From: Phytophthora quininea
Taxonomy: Eukaryota > Oomycota > Peronosporomycetes > Peronosporales > Peronosporaceae
Direction of reading: 5' to 3'
Assembly (NCBI GenBank): GCA_011947345.1
Contig: JAAVTG010000786.1
Span: forward strand, 40,158-104,157
Length of the DNA stretch: 64,000 nt
Positions 11,201 to 21,609 of this stretch are shown piece by piece (within the stretch, counting starts at the first letter, position 1; every line of letters begins with the position of its first letter). The notes beneath the pieces were generated by a model. It saw only the letters and a program-made list of their open reading frames with translations, searched no databases and was not told where the DNA came from. The position numbers and the translations under genes are program-made.

Positions 11201-12118
11201 ATGACGAGAACCTGCAAGGAACGCCTTCCAGAGTCGATGAGGTCGTCCGGCGCGGGAGAGCTACCCACCAGCCGGTCATAAACGACGAATGGCGTGTTGG
11301 CAACAACAACAATGGCAGGAAGCGACGTACACGCGTCTGCAAGGTGTGCTCGATTCTGAGAGGTACGGATGGAGCTCGCGGCGGCGACTCTTCCGTTTAC
11401 TGCAGCACATGCAAGCTGCAAAGCTCGTCAAAGAAGCCCCTGGCATGGCGCGTTTTCTCTGTGATAAGCAACGACATGCAGTGAACGGAGTCCCAATGAA
11501 CTGCTTCGACATCTGGCACCGGGCCTGGTGGAACGGTACGCTGCGTCCCCAGTCAGGGAGCCGCCACATTAGAGCTCGGACACCTGCAGCGCGGCCGCTG
11601 GAAGCAGACGGAAACGAAGTAACTGGGGACAGCGCGAGTGAGTGCGAGAGCAATCAATTGAAGAGTCGGCGGCGAGTCAAGGTCGTTCGCAAAAACGCGC
11701 CCGCGAGTACTGCCGAAGGTGTGGCAGCCTCGTCGACGGACTGATCAGCTGATTGCGCCCGGCGATTGATATCGCGTTTTGTATGACCTCTAATCACGTG
11801 ATTTTGCTCTTTCTCGTGTGTATTTTGCTGATACGACTTTGCACGTCACTCGCCCGTTTTTCACATCTCTCTGCATCGCCTATGAACTGTAGTATACACG
11901 TTATCACTCAAAACGCGTAGTTGCAGCACCGGAATCCTGGGACCATACACGATAGTGCTGAATGCTACCATCAGAGAAAAGGTTTAGTGCGCGGCTATCC
12001 AATAGACAGGATAACAAAACATGTAGTGCTTTATATTGAAACCCTTGCCCGCAGATACACAATAGCATTTCGAGGGTTTAAGTTGATGGGGGACGAAATC
12101 GGTCTCGGGCATAAGGGG
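8191..12118 (+). mobile_element. piggyBac-family DNA transposon
   Basis: The element lies between TTAA tetranucleotides at 8187-8190 and 12119-12122, the target duplication used by piggyBac transposases. The outermost bases are inverted: the left end begins CCCCTTGCCTGGACC and the right end, read inward, begins CCCCTTATGCCCGAGACC. Inside is a transposase gene on the plus strand with short introns. The motif ACACGTTAA is repeated just inside the left end (about 8208 and 8237), and the string GGACCATACACG occurs near both ends (about 8233 and 11941), possible transposase-binding sites. Length is about 3.93 kb. The transposase carries a few lesions, so the copy is near-complete but probably immobile without help. 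Confidence 0.8.
8487..11744 (+). pseudogene. piggyBac transposase (DDE_Tnp_1_7), intron-containing, with lesions
   Basis: An ATG at 8487 opens with FRARWRELRKAGWAAKRPTG, like other oomycete piggyBac proteins. The core has all three catalytic aspartates in context: IMAFDEAVL (about 10120), LFVMDNYYSS (about 10505) and YMGGVDVHDQ (about 10885). A Cys/His-rich C-terminal zinc region follows, with CKVC, YCSTC and CFDIWH. Introns that restore the frame are 8665-8702, 8954-9022, 9173-9259, 10258-10365, possibly 10694-10722, and 10926-10991. The last has a GC-AG border. Lesions are frame changes near 9315, 9650 and 11415 and an in-frame TGA at 9809. The product would excise and insert the element at TTAA. 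Because the catalytic triad is intact, the lesions could be recent or sequencing errors. Confidence 0.75.
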
Positions 12119-12122
12119 TTAA
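12101..12122 (-). repeat. piggyBac right terminal inverted repeat with TTAA
   Basis: Read on the minus strand it starts TTAACCCCTTATGCCCGAGACC less its last bases, matching the left end over the first ten positions. The element ends 76 bp before the tRNA-Val gene. Confidence 0.7.
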
Positions 12123-12198
12123 GGGATTCCTTAAATGTAATGGCCTTCCCATGTAGTTATAACAGCTGCCTATTAGGGTATAAAACTTCTCACCTACA

Positions 12199-12271
12199 GT
12201 CGACGTAGTGTAGTGGTTATCACGTCTGCTTTACACGCAGAAGGTCGCCGGTTCGAACCCGGCCGTTGACA
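12199..12271 (+). tRNA. tRNA-Val (UAC)
   Basis: A 73-nt cloverleaf. The acceptor stem GTCGACG pairs with CGTTGAC (one G-T), the anticodon arm is TCTGC-TTTACAC-GCAGA giving anticodon TAC, and the T arm is GCCGG-TTCGAAC-CCGGC. Discriminator base is A. The internal A and B boxes look normal (GGTTCGAACCC in the T arm). A run of five T at 12290-12294 can end Pol III transcription. The gene stands alone, between the piggyBac right end and the tRNA-Glu array. Confidence 0.95.
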
Positions 12272-12289
12272 CATTATGCTAGTCTTCGC

Positions 12290-12294
12290 TTTTT
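12290..12294 (+). terminator. Pol III terminator of tRNA-Val
   Basis: Five consecutive T starting 19 nt after the tRNA 3' end. Confidence 0.6.
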
Positions 12295-12680
12295 CTGGCC
12301 TTCGCGTCCAGGAGAAAATCATGATAAATCTGATAATCGTATGAAAAACTTGAATTATATCGTAAAGTACCTGTGCCAAGTGGCGTTTTTATACCCGACT
12401 TAATTAAGTACGAACCTCAACTCGAGCTGGCGAAAACGCGATGACCTAGACTTTCCAGGACACTTCAGCATTGAAGGGCATATCCTCTCAAAGCGGAAGT
12501 CTTTAGCTAAGGAAACGCCTTGGGGCCATAAAGTCCATCAGACGGCCCCAAAAAAAAAAAAATGTTAAACCGCGACGTATATCGACATTCTATGCAACAA
12601 AGTCATGATATGCACAAAGATGCTCTAAACTGTAGAACATGTTACAAATTTTATCCTTAACTTACAATTGCTCATTCCCT
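12295..12680. other. no recognised gene; one perfect 8-bp inverted repeat and an A-run
   Basis: TTGGGGCC at 12520-12527 and GGCCCCAA at 12544-12551 form a hairpin with a 16-nt loop, directly followed by a run of 13 A (12550-12562). Nothing else is recognised before the array. Confidence 0.4.
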
Positions 12681-12712
12681 CACTCACTCACTCACTCACT
12701 CACTCACTCACT
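12681..12712. repeat. (CACT)n microsatellite
   Basis: Eight perfect CACT units, ending nine bases before the first recognisable base of the tRNA-Glu array. Confidence 0.95.
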
Positions 12713-13038
12713 GTCCTTGCACACCAAGAGCGCGCAGCCAGCGCTGGGGTCGGCGACAGCGCCGTGGATCTGCTGAGAGACTGCGGTAGCTATCGTCGCG
12801 CGTGTAAGCGGCCTGTTGTCACCAACGAAAGTCGGGCTGGCGATCCGTCTAGCGGTGAGTGGTCTTGGTTGCCACGGAGTACGGGGCCGATCTAGTGCGT
12901 CGGCGAGCGTGTGTCGGGGAGGAACGGGCGCGCGTTGTGGTGGGGACCACGCGTGCAGATGTGTGTGTGTGGTGTGCGACGCGTTGTAGCGCGTGTAGAG
13001 CGCTTTGTTGGGAGGTAAGGGTTGTTACGAGAAGGTAC

Positions 13039-13111
13039 TCCCAAATAGTCTAGGCGGTTAGGATACGTGGCTTTCACCCACGCGACCCGGGTTCGAGTCC
13101 CGGTTTGGGAA
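13039..13111 (+). tRNA. tRNA-Glu (UUC), array copy 1
   Basis: Reference copy. Acceptor TCCCAAA pairs with TTTGGGA; anticodon arm CGTGG-CTTTCAC-CCACG gives TTC; T arm CCGGG-TTCGAGT-CCCGG; discriminator A; no intron; B box GGTTCGAGTCC. No 3' CCA is encoded. Followed by TCTTTT (four T). The next copy starts 636 bp on (four minisatellite copies, the longest unit). Confidence 0.97.
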
Positions 13112-13322
13112 TCTTTTACTGTATCCACGCCCTTTATGTTGCTCGTTGAGGCGAACGGGCTGGTCCATCCTATGGCTTCTCCGGCCGTCTGCGCTGCGAC
13201 TGGCTCGGACCGCGGCCGTGTGTTTGCCGCAGACGACGCGCGAACAAGTACGCGACTGGTTGCAGCGGAAAACCGACCACCGACCGATGGTCGAGCTAGC
13301 CTCACCACCAAGAGCGCGCAGC

Positions 13323-13394
13323 CAGCGCTGGGGTCGGCGACAGCGCTGGGGTCAGCAACAGCGCTGGGGTCAGCGACAGCGCTGGGGTCAGCGA
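13323..13394. repeat. 18-bp minisatellite inside the array spacer (example with four copies)
   Basis: Four tandem copies of CAGCGCTGGGGTCRGCRA. The first copy in most units has GTCGGCGA, an inner one GTCAGCAA, the last GTCAGCGA. Other units have two or three copies; the partial first unit (12735 on) has one. This tract is the main source of unit length differences. Confidence 0.9.
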
Positions 13395-13674
13395 CAGCGC
13401 CGTGGATCTGCTGAGAGACTGCGGTAGCTATCGTCGCGCGTGTAAGCGGCCTGTTGTCACCAACGAAAGTCGGGCTGGCGATCCGTCTAGCGGTGAGTGG
13501 TCTTGGTTGCCACGGAGTACGGGGCCGATCTAGTGCGTCGGCGAGCGTGTGTCGGGGAGGAACGGGCGCGCGTTGTGGTGGGGACCACGCGTGCAGATGT
13601 GTGTGTGGTGTGCGACGCGTTGTAGCGCGTGTAGAGCGCTTTGTTGGGAGGTAAGGGTTGTTACGAGAAGGTAC

Positions 13675-13747
13675 TCCCAAATAGTCTAGGCGGTTAGGAT
13701 ACGTGGCTTTCACCCACGCGACCCGGGTTCGAGTCCCGGTTTGGGAA
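13675..13747 (+). tRNA. tRNA-Glu (UUC), array copy 2
   Basis: Consensus body; three T follow. Next copy 619 bp on. Confidence 0.96.
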
Positions 13748-14293
13748 TCTTTACTGTATCCACGCCCTTTATGTTGCTCGTTGAGGCGAACGGGCTGGTC
13801 CATCCTATGGCTTCTCCGGCCGTCTGCGCTGCGACTGGCTCGGACCGCGGCCGTGTGTTTGCCGCAGACGACGCGCGAACAAGTACGCGACTGGTTGCAG
13901 CGGAAAACCGACCACCGACCGATGGTCGAGCTAGCCTCACCACCAAGAGCGCGCAGCCAGCGCTGGGGTCGGCGACAGCGCTGGGGTCAGCAACAGCGCT
14001 GGGGTCAGCGACAGCGCCGTGGATCTGCTGAGAGACTGCGGTAGCTATCGTCGCGCGTGTAAGCGGCCTGTTGTCACCAACGAAAGTCGGGCTGGCGATC
14101 CGTCTAGCGGTGAGTGGTCTTGGTTGCCACGGAGTACGGGGCCGATCTAGTGCGTCGGCGAGCGTGTGTCGGGGAGGAACGGGCGCGCGTTGTGGTGGGG
14201 ACCACGCGTGCAGATGTGTGTGTGTGGTGTGCGACGCGTTGTAGCGCGTGTAGAGCGCTTTGTTGGGAGGTAAGGGTTGTTACGAGAAGGTAC

Positions 14294-14366
14294 TCCCAAA
14301 TAGTCTAGGCGGTTAGGATACGTGGCTTTCACCCACGCGACCCGGGTTCGAGTCCCGGTTTGGGAA
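14294..14366 (+). tRNA. tRNA-Glu (UUC), array copy 3
   Basis: Consensus body; four T follow. Next copy 620 bp on. Confidence 0.97.
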
Positions 14367-14913
14367 TCTTTTACTGTATCCACGCCCTTTATGTTGCTCG
14401 TTGAGGCGAACGGGCTGGTCCATCCTATGGCTTCTCCGGCCGTCTGCGCTGCGACTGGCTCGGACCGCGGCCGTGTGTTTGCCGCAGACGACGCGCGAAC
14501 AAGTACGCGACTGGTTGCAGCGGAAAACCGACCACCGACCGATGGTCGAGCTAGCCTCACCACCAAGAGCGCGCAGCCAGCGCTGGGGTCGGCGACAGCG
14601 CTGGGGTCAGCAACAGCGCTGGGGTCAGCGACAGCGCCGTGGATCTGCTGAGAGACTGCGGTAGCTATCGTCGCGCGTGTAAGCGGCCTGTTGTCACCAA
14701 CGAAAGTCGGGCTGGCGATCCGTCTAGCGGTGAGTGGTCTTGGTTGCCACGGAGTACGGGGCCGATCTAGTGCGTCGGCGAGCGTGTGTCGGGGAGGAAC
14801 GGGCGCGCGTTGTGGTGGGGACCACGCGTGCAGATGTGTGTGTGTGGTGTGCGACGCGTTGTAGCGCGTGTAGAGCGCTTTGTTGGGAGGTAAGGGTTGT
14901 TACGAGAAGGTAC

Positions 14914-14986
14914 TCCCAAATAGTCTAGGCGGTTAGGATACGTGGCTTTCACCCACGCGACCCGGGTTCGAGTCCCGGTTTGGGAA
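14914..14986 (+). tRNA. tRNA-Glu (UUC), array copy 4
   Basis: Consensus body; four T follow. Next copy 600 bp on. Confidence 0.97.
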
Positions 14987-15513
14987 TCTTTTACTGTATC
15001 CACGCCCTTTATGTTGCTCGTTGAGGCGAACGGGCTGGTCCATCCTATGGCTTCTCCGGCCGTCTGCGCTGCGACTGGCTCGGACCGCGGCCGTGTGTTT
15101 GCCGCAGACGACGCGCGAACAAGTACGCGACTGGTTGCAGCGGAAAACCGACCACCGACCGATGGTCGAGCTAGCCTCACCACCAAGAGCGCGCAGCCAG
15201 CGCTGGGGTCGGCGACAGCGCTGGGGTCAGCGACAGCGCCGTGGATCTGCTGAGAGACTGCGGTAGCTATCGTCGCGCGTGTAAGCGGCCTGTTGTCACC
15301 AACGAAAGTCGGGCTGGCGATCCGTCTAGCGGTGAGTGGTCTTGGTTGCCACGGAGTACGGGGCCGATCTAGTGCGTCGGCGAGCGTGTGTCGGGGAGGA
15401 ACGGGCGCGCGTTGTGGTGGGGACCACGCGTGCAGATGTGTGTGTGGTGTGCGACGCGTTGTAGCGCGTGTAGAGCGCTTTGTTGGGAGGTAAGGGTTGT
15501 TACGAGAAGGTAC

Positions 15514-15586
15514 TCCCAAATAGTCTAGGCGGTTAGGATACGTGGCTTTCACCCACGCGACCCGGGTTCGAGTCCCGGTTTGGGAA
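15514..15586 (+). tRNA. tRNA-Glu (UUC), array copy 5
   Basis: Consensus body; four T follow. Next copy 602 bp on. Confidence 0.97.
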
Positions 15587-16115
15587 TCTTTTACTGTATC
15601 CACGCCCTTTATGTTGCTCGTTGAGGCGAACGGGCTGGTCCATCCTATGGCTTCTCCGGCCGTCTGCGCTGCGACTGGCTCGGACCGCGGCCGTGTGTTT
15701 GCCGCAGACGACGCGCGAACAAGTACGCGACTGGTTGCAGCGGAAAACCGACCACCGACCGATGGTCGAGCTAGCCTCACCACCAAGAGCGCGCAGCCAG
15801 CGCTGGGGTCGGCGACAGCGCTGGGGTCAGCGACAGCGCCGTGGATCTGCTGAGAGACTGCGGTAGCTATCGTCGCGCGTGTAAGCGGCCTGTTGTCACC
15901 AACGAAAGTCGGGCTGGCGATCCGTCTAGCGGTGAGTGGTCTTGGTTGCCACGGAGTACGGGGCCGATCTAGTGCGTCGGCGAGCGTGTGTCGGGGAGGA
16001 ACGGGCGCGCGTTGTGGTGGGGACCACGCGTGCAGATGTGTGTGTGTGGTGTGCGACGCGTTGTAGCGCGTGTAGAGCGCTTTGTTGGGAGGTAAGGGTT
16101 GTTACGAGAAGGTAC

Positions 16116-16188
16116 TCCCAAATAGTCTAGGCGGTTAGGATACGTGGCTTTCACCCACGCGACCCGGGTTCGAGTCCCGGTTTGGGAA
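16116..16188 (+). tRNA. tRNA-Glu (UUC), array copy 6
   Basis: Consensus body; three T follow. Next copy 599 bp on. Confidence 0.96.
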
Positions 16189-16714
16189 TCTTTACTGTAT
16201 CCACGCCCTTTATGTTGCTCGTTGAGGCGAACGGGCTGGTCCATCCTATGGCTTCTCCGGCCGTCTGCGCTGCGACTGGCTCGGACCGCGGCCGTGTGTT
16301 TGCCGCAGACGACGCGCGAACAAGTACGCGACTGGTTGCAGCGGAAAACCGACCACCGACCGATGGTCGAGCTAGCCTCACCACCAAGAGCGCGCAGCCA
16401 GCGCTGGGGTCGGCGACAGCGCTGGGGTCAGCGACAGCGCCGTGGATCTGCTGAGAGACTGCGGTAGCTATCGTCGCGCGTGTAAGCGGCCTGTTGTCAC
16501 CAACGAAAGTCGGGCTGGCGATCCGTCTAGCGGTGAGTGGTCTTGGTTGCCACGGAGTACGGGGCCGATCTAGTGCGTCGGCGAGCGTGTGTCGGGGAGG
16601 AACGGGCGCGCGTTGTGGTGGGGACCACGCGTGCAGATGTGTGTGTGGTGTGCGACGCGTTGTAGCGCGTGTAGAGCGCTTTGTTGGGAGGTAAGGGTTG
16701 TTACGAGAAGGTAC

Positions 16715-16787
16715 TCCCAAATAGTCTAGGCGGTTAGGATACGTGGCTTTCACCCACGCGACCCGGGTTCGAGTCCCGGTTTGGGAA
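16715..16787 (+). tRNA. tRNA-Glu (UUC), array copy 7
   Basis: Consensus body; four T follow. Next copy 602 bp on. Confidence 0.97.
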
Positions 16788-17316
16788 TCTTTTACTGTAT
16801 CCACGCCCTTTATGTTGCTCGTTGAGGCGAACGGGCTGGTCCATCCTATGGCTTCTCCGGCCGTCTGCGCTGCGACTGGCTCGGACCGCGGCCGTGTGTT
16901 TGCCGCAGACGACGCGCGAACAAGTACGCGACTGGTTGCAGCGGAAAACCGACCACCGACCGATGGTCGAGCTAGCCTCACCACCAAGAGCGCGCAGCCA
17001 GCGCTGGGGTCGGCGACAGCGCTGGGGTCAGCGACAGCGCCGTGGATCTGCTGAGAGACTGCGGTAGCTATCGTCGCGCGTGTAAGCGGCCTGTTGTCAC
17101 CAACGAAAGTCGGGCTGGCGATCCGTCTAGCGGTGAGTGGTCTTGGTTGCCACGGAGTACGGGGCCGATCTAGTGCGTCGGCGAGCGTGTGTCGGGGAGG
17201 AACGGGCGCGCGTTGTGGTGGGGACCACGCGTGCAGATGTGTGTGTGTGGTGTGCGACGCGTTGTAGCGCGTGTAGAGCGCTTTGTTGGGAGGTAAGGGT
17301 TGTTACGAGAAGGTAC

Positions 17317-17389
17317 TCCCAAATAGTCTAGGCGGTTAGGATACGTGGCTTTCACCCACGCGACCCGGGTTCGAGTCCCGGTTTGGGAA
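17317..17389 (+). tRNA. tRNA-Glu (UUC), array copy 8
   Basis: Consensus body; four T follow. Next copy 599 bp on. Confidence 0.97.
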
Positions 17390-17915
17390 TCTTTTACTGT
17401 ATCCACGCCCTTTATGTTGCTCGTTGAGGCGAACGGGCTGGTCCATCCTATGGCTTCTCCGGCCGTCTGCGCTGCGACTGGCTCGGACCGCGGCCGTGTG
17501 TTTGCCGCAGACGACGCGCGAACAAGTACGCGACTGGTTGCAGCGGAAAACCGACCACCGACCGATGGTCGAGCTAGCCTCACCACCAGAGCGCGCAGCC
17601 AGCGCTGGGGTCGGCGACAGCGCTGGGGTCAGCGACAGCGCCGTGGATCTGCTGAGAGACTGCGGTAGCTATCGTCGCGCGTGTAAGCGGCCTGTTGTCA
17701 CCAACGAAAGTCGGGCTGGCGATCCGTCTAGCGGTGAGTGGTCTTGGTTGCCACGGAGTACGGGGCCGATCTAGTGCGTCGGCGAGCGTGTGTCGGGGAG
17801 GAACGGGCGCGCGTTGTGGTGGGGACCACGCGTGCAGATGTGTGTGTGGTGTGCGACGCGTTGTAGCGCGTGTAGAGCGCTTTGTTGGGAGGTAAGGGTT
17901 GTTACGAGAAGGTAC

Positions 17916-17988
17916 TCCCAAATAGTCTAGGCGGTTAGGATACGTGGCTTTCACCCACGCGACCCGGGTTCGAGTCCCGGTTTGGGAA
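17916..17988 (+). tRNA. tRNA-Glu (UUC), array copy 9
   Basis: Consensus body; four T follow. Next copy 602 bp on. Confidence 0.97.
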
Positions 17989-18517
17989 TCTTTTACTGTA
18001 TCCACGCCCTTTATGTTGCTCGTTGAGGCGAACGGGCTGGTCCATCCTATGGCTTCTCCGGCCGTCTGCGCTGCGACTGGCTCGGACCGCGGCCGTGTGT
18101 TTGCCGCAGACGACGCGCGAACAAGTACGCGACTGGTTGCAGCGGAAAACCGACCACCGACCGATGGTCGAGCTAGCCTCACCACCAAGAGCGCGCAGCC
18201 AGCGCTGGGGTCGGCGACAGCGCTGGGGTCAGCGACAGCGCCGTGGATCTGCTGAGAGACTGCGGTAGCTATCGTCGCGCGTGTAAGCGGCCTGTTGTCA
18301 CCAACGAAAGTCGGGCTGGCGATCCGTCTAGCGGTGAGTGGTCTTGGTTGCCACGGAGTACGGGGCCGATCTAGTGCGTCGGCGAGCGTGTGTCGGGGAG
18401 GAACGGGCGCGCGTTGTGGTGGGGACCACGCGTGCAGATGTGTGTGTGTGGTGTGCGACGCGTTGTAGCGCGTGTAGAGCGCTTTGTTGGGAGGTAAGGG
18501 TTGTTACGAGAAGGTAC

Positions 18518-18590
18518 TCCCAAATAGTCTAGGCGGTTAGGATACGTGGCTTTCACCCACGCGACCCGGGTTCGAGTCCCGGTTTGGGAA
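18518..18590 (+). tRNA. tRNA-Glu (UUC), array copy 10
   Basis: Consensus body; four T follow. Its downstream spacer has the one-base-shorter GCTCGACC variant. Next copy 601 bp on. Confidence 0.97.
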
Positions 18591-19118
18591 TCTTTTACTG
18601 TATCCACGCCCTTTATGTTGCTCGTTGAGGCGAACGGGCTGGTCCATCCTATGGCTTCTCCGGCCGTCTGCGCTGCGACTGGCTCGACCGCGGCCGTGTG
18701 TTTGCCGCAGACGACGCGCGAACAAGTACGCGACTGGTTGCAGCGGAAAACCGACCACCGACCGATGGTCGAGCTAGCCTCACCACCAAGAGCGCGCAGC
18801 CAGCGCTGGGGTCGGCGACAGCGCTGGGGTCAGCGACAGCGCCGTGGATCTGCTGAGAGACTGCGGTAGCTATCGTCGCGCGTGTAAGCGGCCTGTTGTC
18901 ACCAACGAAAGTCGGGCTGGCGATCCGTCTAGCGGTGAGTGGTCTTGGTTGCCACGGAGTACGGGGCCGATCTAGTGCGTCGGCGAGCGTGTGTCGGGGA
19001 GGAACGGGCGCGCGTTGTGGTGGGGACCACGCGTGCAGATGTGTGTGTGTGGTGTGCGACGCGTTGTAGCGCGTGTAGAGCGCTTTGTTGGGAGGTAAGG
19101 GTTGTTACGAGAAGGTAC

Positions 19119-19191
19119 TCCCAAATAGTCTAGGCGGTTAGGATACGTGGCTTTCACCCACGCGACCCGGGTTCGAGTCCCGGTTTGGGAA
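19119..19191 (+). tRNA. tRNA-Glu (UUC), array copy 11
   Basis: Consensus body; four T follow; GCTCGACC spacer variant. Next copy 616 bp on. Confidence 0.97.
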
Positions 19192-19734
19192 TCTTTTACT
19201 GTATCCACGCCCTTTATGTTGCTCGTTGAGGCGAACGGGCTGGTCCATCCTATGGCTTCTCCGGCCGTCTGCGCTGCGACTGGCTCGACCGCGGCCGTGT
19301 GTTTGCCGCAGACGACGCGCGAACAAGTACGCGACTGGTTGCAGCGGAAAACCGACCACCGACCGATGGTCGAGCTAGCCTCACCACCAAGAGCGCGCAG
19401 CCAGCGCTGGGTCGGCGACAGCGCTGGGGTCAGCGACAGCGCTGGGGTCAGCGACAGCGCCGTGGATCTGCTGAGAGACTGCGGTAGCTATCGTCGCGCG
19501 TGTAAGCGGCCTGTTGTCACCAACGAAAGTCGGGCTGGCGATCCGTCTAGCGGTGAGTGGTCTTGGTTGCCACGGAGTACGGGGCCGATCTAGTGCGTCG
19601 GCGAGCGTGTGTCGGGGAGGAACGGGCGCGCGTTGTGGTGGGGACCACGCGTGCAGATGTGTGTGTGGTGTGCGACGCGTTGTAGCGCGTGTAGAGCGCT
19701 TTGTTGGGAGGTAAGGGTTGTTACGAGAAGGTAC

Positions 19735-19807
19735 TCCCAAATAGTCTAGGCGGTTAGGATACGTGGCTTTCACCCACGCGACCCGGGTTCGAGTCCCGGT
19801 TTGGGAA
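19735..19807 (+). tRNA. tRNA-Glu (UUC), array copy 12
   Basis: Consensus body; four T follow. The spacer after it has an irregular minisatellite (extra GCGT step near 20035). Next copy 610 bp on. Confidence 0.97.
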
Positions 19808-20344
19808 TCTTTTACTGTATCCACGCCCTTTATGTTGCTCGTTGAGGCGAACGGGCTGGTCCATCCTATGGCTTCTCCGGCCGTCTGCGCTGCGACTGGC
19901 TCGGACCGCGGCCGTGTGTTTGCCGCAGACGACGCGCGAACAAGTACGCGACTGGTTGCAGCGGAAAACCGACCACCGACCGATGGTCGAGCTAGCCTCA
20001 CCACCAAGAGCGCGCAGCCAGCGCTGGGGTCAGCGCGTCAGCGACAGCGCTGGGGTCAGCGACAGCGCCGTGGATCTGCTGAGAGACTGCGGTAGCTATC
20101 GTCGCGCGTGTAAGCGGCCTGTTGTCACCAACGAAAGTCGGGCTGGCGATCCGTCTAGCGGTGAGTGGTCTTGGTTGCCACGGAGTACGGGGCCGATCTA
20201 GTGCGTCGGCGAGCGTGTGTCGGGGAGGAACGGGCGCGCGTTGTGGTGGGGACCACGCGTGCAGATGTGTGTGTGTGGTGTGCGACGCGTTGTAGCGCGT
20301 GTAGAGCGCTTTGTTGGGAGGTAAGGGTTGTTACGAGAAGGTAC

Positions 20345-20418
20345 TCCCAAATAGTCTAGGCGGTTAGGATACGTGGCTTTCACCCACGCGACCCGGGTTC
20401 AGAGTCCCGGTTTGGGAA
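20345..20418 (+). tRNA. tRNA-Glu array copy 13, T-loop insertion
   Basis: 74 nt: an extra A makes the T loop read TTCAGAG, which breaks the B box of the internal Pol III promoter. Three T follow. The same lesion occurs in copies 21 and 45. Probably not expressed as a normal tRNA. Confidence 0.85.
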
Positions 20419-20942
20419 TCTTTACTGTATCCACGCCCTTTATGTTGCTCGTTGAGGCGAACGGGCTGGTCCATCCTATGGCTTCTCCGGCCGTCTGCGC
20501 TGCGACTGGCTCGGACCGCGGCCGTGTGTTTGCCGCAGACGACGCGCGAACAAGTACGCGACTGGTTGCAGCGGAAAACCGACCACCGACCGATGGTCGA
20601 GCTAGCCTCACCACCAAGAGCGCGCAGCCAGCGCTGGGGTCGGCGACAGCGCTGGGGTCAGCGACAGCGCCGTGGATCTGCTGAGAGACTGCGGTAGCTA
20701 TCGTCGCGCGTGTAAGCGGCCTGTTGTCACCAACGAAAGTCGGGCTGGCGATCCGTCTAGCGGTGAGTGGTCTTGGTTGCCACGGAGTACGGGGCCGATC
20801 TAGTGCGTCGGCGAGCGTGTGTCGGGGAGGAACGGGCGCGCGTTGTGGTGGGGACCACGCGTGCAGATGTGTGTGGTGTGCGACGCGTTGTAGCGCGTGT
20901 AGAGCGCTTTGTTGGGAGGTAAGGGTTGTTACGAGAAGGTAC

Positions 20943-21014
20943 TCCCAAATAGTCTAGGCGGTTAGATACGTGGCTTTCACCCACGCGACCCGGGTTCGAG
21001 TCCCGGTTTGGGAA
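20943..21014 (+). tRNA. tRNA-Glu array copy 14, D-arm deletion
   Basis: 72 nt: one G of GGAT in the D arm is missing. Three T follow; GCTCGACC spacer variant. Next copy 595 bp on, the shortest interval. Confidence 0.85.
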
Positions 21015-21537
21015 TCTTTACTGTATCCACGCCCTTTATGTTGCTCGTTGAGGCGAACGGGCTGGTCCATCCTATGGCTTCTCCGGCCGTCTGCGCTGCG
21101 ACTGGCTCGACCGCGGCCGTGTGTTTGCCGCAGACGACGCGCGAACAAGTACGCGACTGGTTGCAGCGGAAAACCGACCACCGACCGATGGTCGAGCTAG
21201 CCTCACCACCAAGAGCGCGCAGCCAGCGCTGGGGTCGGCGACAGCGCTGGGGTCAGCGACAGCGCCGTGGATCTGCTGAGAGACTGCGGTAGCTATCGTC
21301 GCGCGTGTAAGCGGCCTGTTGTCACCAACGAAAGTCGGGCTGGCGATCCGTCTAGCGGTGAGTGGTCTTGGTTGCCACGGAGTACGGGGCCGATCTAGTG
21401 CGTCGGCGAGCGTGTGTCGGGGAGGAACGGGCGCGCGTTGTGGTGGGGACCACGCGTGCAGATGTGTGTGTGGTGTGCGACGCGTTGTAGCGTGTGTAGC
21501 GCTTTGTTGGGAGGTAAGGGTTGTTACGAGAAGGTAC

Positions 21538-21609
21538 TCCCAAATAGTCTAGGCGGTTAGGATACGTGGCTTCACCCACGCGACCCGGGTTCGAGTCCCG
21601 GTTTGGGAA
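21538..21609 (+). tRNA. tRNA-Glu array copy 15, anticodon-loop deletion
   Basis: 72 nt: one T is missing from the anticodon loop (CTTCAC, six nt). Three T follow; GCTCGACC spacer variant. Same lesion as copies 27 and 32. The upstream flank also differs (TAGCGTGTGTAGCGC). Confidence 0.85.

Noticed and set aside
13112..13674. A second Pol III gene or small RNA hidden in the array spacer
   Set aside because: No B-box-like GGTTCGANTCC, no snRNA or 5S motif and no further T-run of four or more was seen in the spacer.
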